Made by a program: the position numbers and the translations under genes. Shown here piece after piece: positions 1-9,094 of a stretch of 64,000 nt of DNA (position 1 is the first letter of the stretch; the number at the start of each line of letters is the position of its first letter). Source of the DNA: Anaerosporomusa subterranea (GTDB lineage Bacteria; Bacillota; Negativicutes; Sporomusales; Acetonemataceae); the NCBI RefSeq assembly GCF_001611555.1, contig NZ_LSGP01000025.1:248001-312000 (forward strand). Reading direction: 5' to 3'. The notes beneath the pieces are model-generated. The model was not told where the DNA came from. It ran no database searches and worked only from the letters and a program-made list of their open reading frames with translations.

Positions 1-317
1 GCAGAACCTTAGACCGCCTTACACCAGTGCTAGAATACATTGACTATCATTACACAGAAAAGCTTAGTCTTGGCCAACTTTCCTCTCTGGCCAACATGAG
101 CCCCCACTATTTCTGTCGCCTGTTTAAGAGCCTCACCGGCAAAGCACCGACTGAATACATCAACCATCTCCGTTTAAACAAAGCGGCAACTCTGTTACAG
201 GAAAGCAAGCTGAATATCACTGAGGTTGCCATGTCTGTCGGATTTAATGATAGTAACTACTTTAGCCGCCAATTTAAAAAGTACAAGCAAGTGGCACCTT
301 CTAAGTTACTGAAGTAG
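1..317 (+). CDS. AraC-family regulator, C-terminal part (cut by window start)
   Basis: The reading frame is open from the first bases (codons start at position 3) with no stop before the window edge, so the gene begins outside the window. The visible ~104 residues are the C-terminal DNA-binding domain of an AraC/XylS transcription factor. A first helix-turn-helix around LSLGQLSSLANMSPHYF is followed by FKSLTGKAPTEYI and a second motif, ITEVAMSVGFNDSNYFSRQF, which is typical of the family. The sensing domain is not visible, so the ligand is unknown. A hairpin about 130 bases downstream could end its transcript. Family assignment is firm; its targets cannot be judged from the window. Confidence 0.9.
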   Translation, partial: RTLDRLTPVLEYIDYHYTEKLSLGQLSSLANMSPHYFCRLFKSLTGKAPTEYINHLRLNKAATLLQESKLNITEVAMSVGFNDSNYFSRQFKKYKQVAPSKLLK

Positions 318-451
318 ATATATCATGAGACTAACTTATATTAAGTTACCTAGGATCGTCTATCCTTAGCTTTGCTATCCCTTTTTTCATCCCCTCCTAT
401 TCTCATTTAGCCTTTATCATTAAAAATGTTTATATTTGCTTATAAAACATA

Positions 452-506
452 AAAGGGGCTGTCTCTATAGGTTCAAAAATACCATTTTGAGACTGCCCCT
501 TATTTC
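452..506 (+). terminator. Hairpin, probable terminator after the AraC gene
   Basis: An imperfect inverted repeat pairs AAGGGGCTGTCTC with GAGACTGCCCCTT and is followed by TATTT. It lies between the AraC gene and the convergent secreted peptidase, so it could stop transcription from either side. The rest of the 318-643 gap shows no gene. Confidence 0.6.
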
Positions 507-643
507 TCATCTATAGCTAAAATCCTGCTCGAGCCATTCCTAGCTCAAAACCATTTTTCGCCTTTACCAATGAACGGTTCTCCGTATCGGGTCAAACGGC
601 GATTTTTTTAAGAATATACTGCCATGGACAGGGGGAAACAAGT

Positions 644-1882
644 CTATTTGGCCAATTTCTCGTTAATATAGCTTTGGAAATCAGCGCTAAACTGGTCGAG
701 CGTCATGCCAAAGGCCGTAACAAAGGCACTAGGACCGTCGGTAGTCGCAGCCAGTCGCACATAGTCAAATAGAGGATTATACCCTTTCTGCTGTACGAGA
801 TAATCTACTGCCAGTCCAGCAAAGTGTATTACCGTAACATCTCCATATGTTTCCTCCGCCTTGAACCATTGGCTCTGGTTTCCCAATACCTTCACGTCTA
901 GGGGGCGATTAGGTTGCTTTCGCATATAATCGAGCCAAGTTTTCCGTGTCTGTGCCAGCGTCTGAACGCCTTTGTCAGCCATGATCTGAGCCGAAACCAT
1001 GTCGGCCATGCCCTCCCAAAGCCAGCTCATTTTCCCCGGCGGCATGCCCGGCGCGAGCTGGCGTTGATAGTTGTGGGTAAGTTCATGACAAAGAAGGGCA
1101 TAATACACCCAAGTCGGTGCACCCTTATTCAGTGCGGATGTGATGACTCCGTTCCCTTGGGAAATGCCGTTAGTATGGGCGGCCCATTTGTCGGCAGCGG
1201 ACGGAGTAAGTTTGAATACCTCCATCAAGGCTTTGCGATAGTTCTCTTTATTGGCCACCATGAGTACTTCAATTGGACTTGATAGAGTAACGCCATATTT
1301 ATGCTCATAAAACTCGCGAGTCTCCTCCACGACCATTTTGGCCTTGTCTACCACATCGGGTGATAACTGGGGATCAGCTTTCACCGTTATTCCCGCTGAC
1401 AGGCGATTCGTGTCTTTCGCCTTTGCCTCAGGGGCGGTAGCCAGGTTATTACTTAGAGCTTTTAAATTGAATCCTTCCGGGTTTCTCCGGTACTCGGCAA
1501 AAATACGAGTCGCGCTAGAACCGATTGGTGAGCTAGGCGTAGTCACACTCCATTTATCCGATGTATTTTGGAATGAGCTGATGACGACTCCGGTTGCCGA
1601 ATTCATCGTTCTTTCTTTTAGGATGAAGCTCAGGCCGTTTTCCTTCACCAGATAATGAGCCACCATGTATGATCCAGTTCCATCCTTTTGGAGAGTTTTC
1701 ATCCATATTTCCAGTTGTTTATCAGAATCTTCTCCGGAAAATACTACTGCTTCCGCGTCTATTTGATAGATCAATGTTGGCTTTTCATCCATCGTAATCC
1801 AATTAGGAGAAGCAAAAACAGGTGCAACGATACATACCAGTACTGAGATTACGATAATTAACGCTTTAAGCATTCTGATCAT
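644..1882 (-). CDS. Secreted HExxH zinc metallopeptidase (peptidase MA-like)
   Basis: 412 residues starting with a signal peptide: a short basic start, a hydrophobic stretch at residues 7-24, and a likely cleavage after VFAS. The catalytic zinc motif HELTH lies near residues 265-269, and about 20 residues later WLWEGMADMV supplies the glutamate typical of gluzincin third ligands. This arrangement fits the peptidase MA group of secreted metallopeptidases. The N-terminal 150 residues are not recognised. It probably acts outside the cytoplasmic membrane; the substrate is unknown. It stands alone, convergent with the AraC gene. Other zincin families remain possible because only the motif pair is diagnostic. 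Confidence 0.75.
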   Translation of the reverse strand: MIRMLKALIIVISVLVCIVAPVFASPNWITMDEKPTLIYQIDAEAVVFSGEDSDKQLEIWMKTLQKDGTGSYMVAHYLVKENGLSFILKERTMNSATGVVISSFQNTSDKWSVTTPSSPIGSSATRIFAEYRRNPEGFNLKALSNNLATAPEAKAKDTNRLSAGITVKADPQLSPDVVDKAKMVVEETREFYEHKYGVTLSSPIEVLMVANKENYRKALMEVFKLTPSAADKWAAHTNGISQGNGVITSALNKGAPTWVYYALLCHELTHNYQRQLAPGMPPGKMSWLWEGMADMVSAQIMADKGVQTLAQTRKTWLDYMRKQPNRPLDVKVLGNQSQWFKAEETYGDVTVIHFAGLAVDYLVQQKGYNPLFDYVRLAATTDGPSAFVTAFGMTLDQFSADFQSYINEKLAK

Positions 1883-2391
1883 ATTTCCCTTCCCATAAAA
1901 TAATACTTTCTCGACTTGAGTTTATTTACCTTGAAGTAATTAACCATATAATCATAAAAACCTGCCAAATTGATGCAAAATTTTACAGGATTTCCCCCCC
2001 ATTATCTAATCAGCAACCGATAAGCCTTATTCTTCTCACTCGGCTTAGCAGCAGCGCTGTTCTTGACGGTAATTTGTAGCTCCATAAGTATTGGACCCCT
2101 TTCAGTTTTTGGTATCTAACTGAAAGGGGTCCAATTTTTTAACATCTTTTTTTATGGCGCAAATTATTTTAACTGTTGTTCTTTGCGATTAATTCACGTT
2201 CAGCTTTTTCAAGTTGCAAACTGATTTATAAATCGTTTGCTTTAGTTGACGTCTTACTGATTTTCCTGTGTCACTGGACAAGGAAACACACGTATTTTTG
2301 TTCTTACCATACTGCGGCGTGAATAACAATGAGTACTGGCAGGGTTCTTATCTTGCCTGTCAGCCAATCAGTAAAAGGAAGGTGAATTGAG
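1883..2391. other. Intergenic region with a palindrome and a possible gene relic
   Basis: The 509-base gap holds no convincing gene. A perfect 18-base inverted repeat (2090-2107 with 2118-2135) is followed on the plus strand by a T run and would form a strong terminator-type hairpin, although no plus-strand gene lies just upstream. Next to it, minus-strand bases 2002-2085 form an open frame of 27 codons (MELQITVKN to YRLLIR) without a good ribosome binding site. This may be the last fragment of a lost gene or mobile element, but I cannot name it. The 3' end of the gap carries the GGAAGG ribosome binding site of the RraA-like gene. Confidence 0.45.
2090..2141 (+). terminator. Perfect 18-bp inverted repeat with T tail
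   Basis: Arms ATTGGACCCCTTTCAGTT and its exact complement are separated by ten bases, then TTTTTT. The shape is that of a rho-independent terminator. No plus-strand gene precedes it, so it could be left over from a lost gene or mobile element. Confidence 0.5.
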
Positions 2392-3054
2392 ATGGATCTT
2401 GCAGAATTAGCGTCAATCTGCAAGCGCTACCAAAAGCTCTATACCGGCGCAATTGCCGACATGCTGGACAAACGTGGCTTTAGAAGCCAAGTTCTTCCTT
2501 ACTGCATTACCCCCTATACTGCGGTAAAAACCGTGGCGGGACTAGCCTTTACAGGCCGAGGCGAACTAGCGGAAAACACTAGCGACAATGACAGTTCTCT
2601 GCGCATTGCAATGCTTGATAGCATTACCCCCATGACGATTTCGGTCTGGGCATGCGGCGGACATCTAACATCAGCTCACTGGGGTGAAATCATGTCTACA
2701 GCGGCGCGCGAACGTGGCTGCCTCGGTGCTGTCGTCGATGGAGGCGTTCGCGACGTAGACTTTATCGATCAAATGCAGTATCCCGTATTTGCCAAATTCA
2801 AGTGTGCCGCCAGTTCCATCGGCCGCTGGAATATTTGCGAGTGGCAAATCCCCATTATGATCGGCGAGACGGTCATCCATCCCGGCGACTTCGTATTCGG
2901 CGATACGGACGGAGTGGTCATTGTGCCCAAGGACATGATTTTCGATATCCTGACGGCAGCAGAGGAGGTGTATACTCGAGAAAGTGGTATGCGCAGGGAA
3001 CTGCGCGCAGGACTCCCCATTACAGAAGCCTACAAAAAATATGGCGCATTTTAA
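2392..3054 (+). CDS. RraA-like / HMG-CHA aldolase-type protein
   Basis: 220 residues matching the RraA fold, which includes 4-hydroxy-4-methyl-2-oxoglutarate/4-carboxy-4-hydroxy-2-oxoadipate aldolases and RNase E regulators. The recognisable core is ERGCLGAVVDGGVRDVD near residues 106-123, where the family's GG-x-RD segment binds metal and substrate. Length agrees with the family (about 160-240). It starts at ATG after GGAAGG and is followed by a permease whose ribosome binding site begins at this gene's stop codon, so the two are co-transcribed. With a transporter and a hydantoinase-like protein next door, a retro-aldol or decarboxylation role on an oxo-acid is more likely than RNase regulation. 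The exact substrate is unknown. Confidence 0.75.
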   Translation: MDLAELASICKRYQKLYTGAIADMLDKRGFRSQVLPYCITPYTAVKTVAGLAFTGRGELAENTSDNDSSLRIAMLDSITPMTISVWACGGHLTSAHWGEIMSTAARERGCLGAVVDGGVRDVDFIDQMQYPVFAKFKCAASSIGRWNICEWQIPIMIGETVIHPGDFVFGDTDGVVIVPKDMIFDILTAAEEVYTRESGMRRELRAGLPITEAYKKYGAF

Positions 3055-3067
3055 AGGAGGGAGTTAA

Positions 3068-4348
3068 ATGGAAGGTCTACAAACGATTCTGCTCTTGGTC
3101 GTGTACGTTGGTTTGGTGCTCTTTGCCATGCGTGGCGGCAACCTAATTTTTGGCTTTCTGGTTTCCGCCCTGGCTTGGGCCATCATTGGTCAAATGCCCT
3201 ACACCGCTGTAGTGAATGACATCATCCAAAAAGGCGCCGAAAGCTACGGGCCGACAGCCATCGTCGTCATCTTCGGCAGTTGGTTCGGGCGCATGCTGGT
3301 CGAGACCGGTATCGCCGGCTCTCTCATCCGCCGTGCCGTTGAGTTAGGCGGCGACAAGGCGCTCGTGACAACGATTCTGGTATCACTTGTTACTACCTTT
3401 ATCTTCACCAGTACCTTTGGCGTTGGCGCAGTCATCGCGATTGGCGTCATTGCTCTGCCGGTCCTCCTATCGATCGGTGTGCCGGAAAAGGTCGCTGTTC
3501 CGGCATTCACGATGTCGATCGGCGCGGCAATGTATATTAACCAGGTTCTGTTTAAGCAAATCATCATGTTCTTCCCGCCAAACTCGGTTCCGTTCAACGG
3601 CCCCTACTTTACCTTCGGACTGACGGCTATGCTTGTGTCACTCAGTGTTATCGTTCTTATGCTGATTTATAATCTGTCTTTGAAAAAGACAGTCAAGGCC
3701 TGGTCTGCCCCTGCCGCGCCGCCTAATACGGCGCACGTTTCCGCTATCGCCTATATAGTACCTGCTGTGCCGGTCTTGATGGCTGTTCTGTTTAACTGGC
3801 CCCCGCTACCCGGTATGATTCTTGCTATTTTCCTTACCTTAGTGACAACAAATAAACTGCTTCCCTGGCAAAACGCGCAAGCCATGCTGCTTCGGGGCCT
3901 AAAAGACGGCACCGCTGACGTGGCACTACTCCTAGGCATGTTGTTTACCCTTGCGATGTTCGGCGCGGCGGCAGGAAAAGTCGCCGGCATCTTCAAAGCC
4001 GTTCTCGGTCCATTCATTCCCACTAATCCGTGGACTATCGCCATAGCCTTTGGTGTAGTAGCGCCGCTCGGACTGTTCCGTGGTCCGCTAATGGCTTGGG
4101 GCGCTGGCAGTGCAACGATCTCTATCCTGGTTGGGCTCAATATCTTCCCACCTGCTCTTTTGCTGCCGCTCGTTTACGTACCGACCATCTCAATGGCTAT
4201 TTCCATGTGCCCAACCCAATCCTGGAATCTCTGGGCAATCAGCTACAGCAAAGTTCCTGTAACGCAGCATCTGCGCAGCGGCGTCGCCTGGGCTTGGCTG
4301 TGTGTGCTTATCAATTGCCTGCTGGCTGTGTCTTTCTTTGGCAAATAA
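3068..4348 (+). CDS. Organic-acid permease of the ion transporter superfamily
   Basis: 426 residues, almost entirely hydrophobic, with roughly ten to twelve membrane spans. Conserved-looking short segments include FGSWFGRMLVETGIAGSLIRR and the central TFGVGAVIAIGVIALPVLLSIG, which resemble gluconate/citrate/dicarboxylate permeases of the IT superfamily (GntP, CitMHS and DctM relatives). An AAGGAGGGAG ribosome binding site overlaps the end of the aldolase gene, so the pair form one transcript. It probably imports the substrate of the RraA-like enzyme and the hydantoinase-like protein downstream. The exact family and substrate cannot be settled by eye. Confidence 0.65.
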   Translation: MEGLQTILLLVVYVGLVLFAMRGGNLIFGFLVSALAWAIIGQMPYTAVVNDIIQKGAESYGPTAIVVIFGSWFGRMLVETGIAGSLIRRAVELGGDKALVTTILVSLVTTFIFTSTFGVGAVIAIGVIALPVLLSIGVPEKVAVPAFTMSIGAAMYINQVLFKQIIMFFPPNSVPFNGPYFTFGLTAMLVSLSVIVLMLIYNLSLKKTVKAWSAPAAPPNTAHVSAIAYIVPAVPVLMAVLFNWPPLPGMILAIFLTLVTTNKLLPWQNAQAMLLRGLKDGTADVALLLGMLFTLAMFGAAAGKVAGIFKAVLGPFIPTNPWTIAIAFGVVAPLGLFRGPLMAWGAGSATISILVGLNIFPPALLLPLVYVPTISMAISMCPTQSWNLWAISYSKVPVTQHLRSGVAWAWLCVLINCLLAVSFFGK

Positions 4349-4400
4349 TTAGTCTGTCAAGAGAAACTGCTGCGGCGGTTTTTAGAAACGGAGAACACTA

Positions 4401-4463
4401 ACCACAGAGTACACAGAGGTACCCACTCTGCGAACTCTAGCTCCCCTCTGTTTACTCTGTGGT
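4401..4463. repeat. REP-like palindrome
   Basis: ACCACAGAGTACACAGAGG at 4401-4419 pairs with CCTCTGTTTACTCTGTGGT at 4445-4463 with one mismatch. The wording resembles dispersed palindromes of the CACAGAG type seen in many bacterial genomes. It lies between the permease and the hydantoinase-like gene and could reduce read-through or stabilise the upstream mRNA. Confidence 0.6.
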
Positions 4464-4538
4464 AAAAGTGGCCTTTTCTCTGTAGATTCTCGCACTCAAA
4501 AAACAGCGGCGCACCACAGAAGGAGCTGATGTCATCTC

Positions 4539-6674
4539 ATGGTCAAACGTGCAATCCGTATGGGAATAGACGTGGGCGGCACCTTTACCAAGGCCGTCGC
4601 CCTCGATAATGACACGCATGAAATACTCGGCAAGGCGTCTGTGCTCACTACCCACACCCATGAAGCCGGCGTTGCGGCCGGCGTGGTCAAGGCTTTTGAA
4701 CGCTGCCTGTCAGAAAACAACATCAGTCCAGATGAAGTCATCTTTATCGCCCATAGCACGACTCAGGCCACTAACGCGCTGCTCGAGGGCGACGTAGCAG
4801 AAGTCGGCATCGTCGGTATGGCCTCGGGTTTCTTTGAAGGGCTCTTGGCTAAACGGCAGACAAATTTGAATGATGTCCCGCTTGGCACAGGAAAAAGCAT
4901 CAAAACACACCATATGTACCTTGACGTGAAAAGCCTATCCAATGCCTCGGCAAAGACTATAATCAGTGAACTTAAAAGCCGTGGCGCGCGCGTCGTCGTA
5001 GCCTCCCGCGCCTTTGGTGTTGACTCAACGGCAGAAGAATCGCTCTTGCAGGATGTCGCCGCCCAGCTAGGCATACCAGCTACAGCTGGTCATGAAATCA
5101 CCAAACTGTATGGACTCACTGTCCGTACCCGCTCAGCAGTCATTAATGCGAGCATCCTGCCCCGTATGTTTGAGACAGCCAAAAGCACCGAAGGCAGTGT
5201 CCGCAAAACCGGCATCAAGGCGCCGCTCATGATCATGCGCGGCGACGGCGGCGTCATGGACATCGCCGAAGTGCAGCGACGTCCCGTCCTGACGATGCTC
5301 TCAGGCCCGGCCGCCAGCGTCATTGGCGCACTGATGTACCTGCGAGCCTCAAACGGAATATACTTTGAAGTCGGCGGCACCAGCACCAATATCGGCGTGA
5401 TAAAAAACGGCCGTCCTACCATCAACTACGCTGTAGTAGGCGGGCACCGCACCGCGATCAGCTCACTGGACGTACGGGTGCTTGGTGTAGCCGGTGGCAG
5501 TATGGTACGGATCTCAGGCGGAAGTCTAGTAGATGTCGGGCCGCGCAGCGCTCACATCGCCGGCCTCGGCTATGCCGCCTTCACGGATGAAAGCGAGATC
5601 GTCGATCCTGTCATTGAATTCGTCCAGCCGAAACTAGGCGATCCGGCTGACTATGTTACACTTCGTCTGAAAAATGGCAAACGCATCGCCGTCACCAATA
5701 CATGCGCCGCGAATGTGCTAAAACTGACCCGGCCTCAGTGGCACGCCTACGGCAACTACAGTTCCTGCTGCAAGGCAATGAAGCCGCTGGCTGAGATGCT
5801 CGGTATGACGATCGAAGAAACCGCCCGCGCCATCCTGACCAAAGCAACTGACAAGATACTCCCTATCGTCGAAGCTCTGGCCCGCGAATATAAGCTAGAA
5901 CAAGACCAGATTATGCTGGTCGGGTGCGGTGGTGGAGCGTCATCTCTCTTGCCCTTCACCGCTGAGCGAACCGGCCTCAAGTTCAAAATTCCTGAGCAGG
6001 CGGAGGTCATCTCTTCCATCGGCGTCGGACTGGCAATGGTTCGGGACGTGGTGGAGCGAGTGATTCCCAATCCCACCAGCGAAGACATCAAAGCCATCAA
6101 GCGCGAAGCGCGTCAAGCGGCGATCAGCAGCGGCGCCGTGCCGGATACAGTAGAAATCTATATAGAAATAAACGCGCAAACCCAGCAAGTTCGTGCTATC
6201 GCGTTAGGCTCCACCGCCGTGCAGACAACCGACTTGTTAAAAGAAGCAAGCGTTGAAGAAAGCCGCGCCCTCGCCGCTGACTCGATGTGTACGACTCCTG
6301 AAGATACAGTGCTGGTCGGTCAGACTCCGGCGCTATTTGTCTTCTCCTCTAAAGCTGCCAAACAGAAAGGAAAACATCCGATCCGTGTGGTGGACAGGAA
6401 AGGCTTCATCAAAGTCCAGCGCGGCGATGCAGCGGTCCAAGAAGGCACCGTGTCCTCCGTATCTGGGCTCATTGATGAGTTATGGGAAACCATGACAAAC
6501 TACAAGAGCGACATGATCCTCTTTCCTGACGTTTATCTCTGTATCGGCGGCCGTGTACTCGACTACTCCGGCATGCCAAGTAAAGATCATATCATGAATG
6601 TCATTTCTACCGAGCTCGACGAATTTCTGCCTGAGGACCAGTCGATTGTGGTGGCGGCTAAAAATGACTTATAA
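4539..6674 (+). CDS. Hydantoinase A / oxoprolinase-family protein
   Basis: 711 residues beginning with the ATP-binding signature MGIDVGGTFTKAVALD (residues 8-23), followed by HSTTQATNALLEG near 74-86, which is the hydantoinase N-terminal pattern. A second ASKHA-type segment, MLVGCGGGASSLLPF, lies near residue 460. The protein matches the HyuA/AccA-type subunit that uses ATP to open hydantoins, oxoproline or carboxylate ketones. The usual partner subunit (HyuB) is absent here, which is odd. A GAAGGAG ribosome binding site lies 13-14 bases before the ATG. The last codons overlap the next gene. It probably acts in the cytoplasm on the compound taken up by the neighbouring permease; the substrate is unknown. 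Confidence 0.8.
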   Translation: MVKRAIRMGIDVGGTFTKAVALDNDTHEILGKASVLTTHTHEAGVAAGVVKAFERCLSENNISPDEVIFIAHSTTQATNALLEGDVAEVGIVGMASGFFEGLLAKRQTNLNDVPLGTGKSIKTHHMYLDVKSLSNASAKTIISELKSRGARVVVASRAFGVDSTAEESLLQDVAAQLGIPATAGHEITKLYGLTVRTRSAVINASILPRMFETAKSTEGSVRKTGIKAPLMIMRGDGGVMDIAEVQRRPVLTMLSGPAASVIGALMYLRASNGIYFEVGGTSTNIGVIKNGRPTINYAVVGGHRTAISSLDVRVLGVAGGSMVRISGGSLVDVGPRSAHIAGLGYAAFTDESEIVDPVIEFVQPKLGDPADYVTLRLKNGKRIAVTNTCAANVLKLTRPQWHAYGNYSSCCKAMKPLAEMLGMTIEETARAILTKATDKILPIVEALAREYKLEQDQIMLVGCGGGASSLLPFTAERTGLKFKIPEQAEVISSIGVGLAMVRDVVERVIPNPTSEDIKAIKREARQAAISSGAVPDTVEIYIEINAQTQQVRAIALGSTAVQTTDLLKEASVEESRALAADSMCTTPEDTVLVGQTPALFVFSSKAAKQKGKHPIRVVDRKGFIKVQRGDAAVQEGTVSSVSGLIDELWETMTNYKSDMILFPDVYLCIGGRVLDYSGMPSKDHIMNVISTELDEFLPEDQSIVVAAKNDL

Positions 6675-7314
6675 TTTTTATTCGCGCTTACGTGAAACTG
6701 CCCAACTGTCTGACAGAGAGTGGGCCTCGCTGCAGTTCGAGCTGGATCCTTTGCGGGGAAAGGCACCAGCAGGACAGGAAAAGAAGATCATTGCTGCTGC
6801 ACTCGCTTGCGCCGCTTGGCAAGCAGAGCAACTTCTCAGTCGCTATGGCCGCAAAGCCCCCTCAGCAATCGCCGCGGAATATGGGCTCAAAATCCGGCAT
6901 ACTGATACATCCTCAGGTTCTCATCCCATTCTCTCCACATACGAACCTGCCGCGCGTATCATCACACTATATGATAAAACTCTGCGGCTGCTTAGTTCGA
7001 CTCTTCGCCAACGGAGCTTCTCTGATTGGCAGACTGGTTCACTGGAAGAGATCGCAATAGCCCATGAACTCTATCACCATCTCGAGGAAATCGGCCCGCG
7101 GCTGTTCACCGCTCACCACAGCATCGTTCTCTGGCGAGTCGGGAGCTTAATGTATCGCTCACACTTTCCTTCACTCAGTGAAATCGGGGCATTCCATTTC
7201 AGCAAGCTGGTCTGCGGCTTGTCTTATCACCCGATGGCGCTAAGCCTGCTGGCTTTGCACAAAACAAAACCGGCCGAAGCAGACAGCCTGCTCGCAAAGA
7301 TGACTAGCAAGTAG
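6664..7314 (+). CDS. Unknown protein with an HExxH motif
   Basis: 216 residues if translation starts at the ATG that overlaps the hydantoinase-like gene by 11 bases; a longer in-frame start at 6598 would lie deep inside that gene and is less likely. The middle contains IAIAHELYHHLEEIG, an HExxH zinc-binding motif with an extra histidine, so this may be a small zincin. No signal peptide or membrane span is evident. I do not recognise the family. The overlap implies translational coupling and a function connected with the hydantoinase-like protein, perhaps its processing or maturation, but that is a guess. Confidence 0.65.
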   Translation: MTYNFYSRLRETAQLSDREWASLQFELDPLRGKAPAGQEKKIIAAALACAAWQAEQLLSRYGRKAPSAIAAEYGLKIRHTDTSSGSHPILSTYEPAARIITLYDKTLRLLSSTLRQRSFSDWQTGSLEEIAIAHELYHHLEEIGPRLFTAHHSIVLWRVGSLMYRSHFPSLSEIGAFHFSKLVCGLSYHPMALSLLALHKTKPAEADSLLAKMTSK

Positions 7315-7467
7315 TTTTTGTCCATGCCTGGGTTAGTGCCTAGGCGGAGGATAAGATGTAGTACCGTCAAAACTGGTACTAATCCTGGCTAAGGGCCGCC
7401 AATAGCCACCAGCCTTCATTTTCAAGGCTTATGTTCTCATAGTTTAAACTTTGGGTACATTAAAAAC

Positions 7468-7497
7468 GCCTTCCGGCGATCACCGGAAGGCTTATTT
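7468..7497 (-). terminator. Bidirectional terminator after citF
   Basis: GCCTTCCGG and CCGGAAGGC form a nine-base stem with a six-base loop. T-rich tails flank both sides (GTTTTT on the minus strand, TTATTT on the plus strand). It would end the long minus-strand citrate operon and also the plus-strand hydantoinase-type operon. Confidence 0.8.
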
Positions 7498-7546
7498 CAT
7501 AACACCCCATGTAGGCTAAAATCCTTATCATGGGTTTTTTTATTCA

Positions 7547-9094
7547 TCACAAGATCGGTCGCCTGATTACATCTAATACAGTGCCATCACGGTATTCCAC
7601 AACAGCAACGATCTCCTCACTGATATTCAACGGCGCCGGTTTACCACCAAGTTCGTAGGCCAAATCGCGGAGCTGCTCAATCGTCATCAGTGGAAGTCCT
7701 GAGCCCTTAAGGTTCTCGATCAAATCTGGACGTTTGGGGTTAACTGCCACGCCGCGGTCTGTAACGATCACATCAACCGTATCGCCGGGTGTGGAAATTG
7801 TTTGCACGGCATCAGTTATCATTGGCAGACGCCCCCTCAGCAGGGGTGCACAGATAATGGTGCATTTTGCCCCAGCAGACGCATCCGGATGTCCTCCAAG
7901 GGCGCCCATCATGATTCCGTTGGAGTCGGTCATGACGTTTACGTTAAAGTTAACATCTACTTCTGTAGCGCCTAAGACTACGTAATCAAGCTTATTAACC
8001 ATGGCCCCCTTATTCCAAGGGTTGCAATAGAATGTGCAGTCATACTCCTGATGTCTAGGATTATCTCGAAGGGATTGAATGCTCCGGGCATCAAAGGACT
8101 GGGTATCAAACAGCGTTTTAATCAGACCTTCATCAAGAAGGTCGCAGAATGGCCCCAGTATGCCGCCAATGGCCATGTTCGCAACAACTTTGTCACGCAG
8201 CATAGTCTCTCTCAAGAACTTTCCAGTAGCCACAGACGCGGCGCCTGCGCCCAACTGCATGCCAAATCCCTCTTTGAAATACCCTGCATACTCTATAACT
8301 TTAGCGGCAGTCTTCGCCATCAGGAGATCACGGGGATTGGAGGTAACACGCAATGCTCCAGTCGATATACCTTTCGGATCACCGATCGAATCAACTTTCA
8401 CAATATAATCGATTTGATATTGAGGTATACTCACTGGGCAAATCGGGTGGTCAACCAGATTATCTGTAATTGCCACAACCGTATCAGCCATACGGGCGTC
8501 CACCATTGCGTACCCTAACGAACCGCAGGCCGCCGGCCCATAAGCCCCGTTGATATTACCATAAGTATCGCATGTCGGCGCTGAAATAAATGCAACGTCA
8601 ATCTTCAGTTCCCCGCACTCAATGGCGCGAACCCGACCGCCATGAGGCCTAACAATAGTTGGTTTAATGAGCCCTTGCACCGTCATCATTTTGCCAAGTT
8701 TACCCCGCAAACCACTGGTTTGGGCCGCAGTAATAACTCCTTGCTCAAAATAAGGAATAAGTGCGTCATTATTATCCAAAAATGAGCTTGGCGCCAATGT
8801 TAATCCTCGAATGCCCCTACGGGCGATCGCATCAATGACCATATTCATTACATAGTCGCCATTACGAAGGGCATGATGGAATGAAATAGTCATCCCATCT
8901 TTTAATCCAGATGCTTCAATGGCTTCATCGAGGGATTGTAAAAGTTTATCCTTGCCCGGATACACGGCTTTGAGTATTGGGCCAGCCTTGCGTGCATCCG
9001 GCGTTGGCTGGGTTGCAAACGGCCCCGCGTATAATATCACTTCCTTATAACCCTGTATGCTGGCTGGAATTTCCCTTCCTGCTGCATTAATCAT
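7547..9094 (-). CDS. citF: Citrate lyase alpha subunit (citrate:acetyl-ACP transferase)
   Basis: 515 residues with clear similarity to CitF throughout, such as SFHHALRNGDYVMNMV, FISAPTCDTYGNINGAYG and MMGALGGHPDASAGAKC. CitF moves the acetyl-thioester acyl carrier from acetate to citrate, forming citryl-ACP for cleavage by CitE; the complex is cytoplasmic. The length is that of the family. Its ATG overlaps the citE stop as ATGA, with an AAGGAGG ribosome binding site inside the end of citE, so the two are translationally coupled. It is the last gene of the operon and is followed by a terminator. The holo-enzyme needs CitC, CitX and CitG, none of which is in the window. Confidence 0.95.
   Translation of the reverse strand: MINAAGREIPASIQGYKEVILYAGPFATQPTPDARKAGPILKAVYPGKDKLLQSLDEAIEASGLKDGMTISFHHALRNGDYVMNMVIDAIARRGIRGLTLAPSSFLDNNDALIPYFEQGVITAAQTSGLRGKLGKMMTVQGLIKPTIVRPHGGRVRAIECGELKIDVAFISAPTCDTYGNINGAYGPAACGSLGYAMVDARMADTVVAITDNLVDHPICPVSIPQYQIDYIVKVDSIGDPKGISTGALRVTSNPRDLLMAKTAAKVIEYAGYFKEGFGMQLGAGAASVATGKFLRETMLRDKVVANMAIGGILGPFCDLLDEGLIKTLFDTQSFDARSIQSLRDNPRHQEYDCTFYCNPWNKGAMVNKLDYVVLGATEVDVNFNVNVMTDSNGIMMGALGGHPDASAGAKCTIICAPLLRGRLPMITDAVQTISTPGDTVDVIVTDRGVAVNPKRPDLIENLKGSGLPLMTIEQLRDLAYELGGKPAPLNISEEIVAVVEYRDGTVLDVIRRPIL

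Noticed and set aside
2002-2085. 27-codon frame ending AYRLLIR
   Set aside because: It may be a relic of a recombinase or other gene, but I cannot identify it and it is too short to call as a gene.
7355-7360. GGAGG site followed by ATG near 7355
   Set aside because: The ATG is followed at once by TAG, so there is no coding potential.
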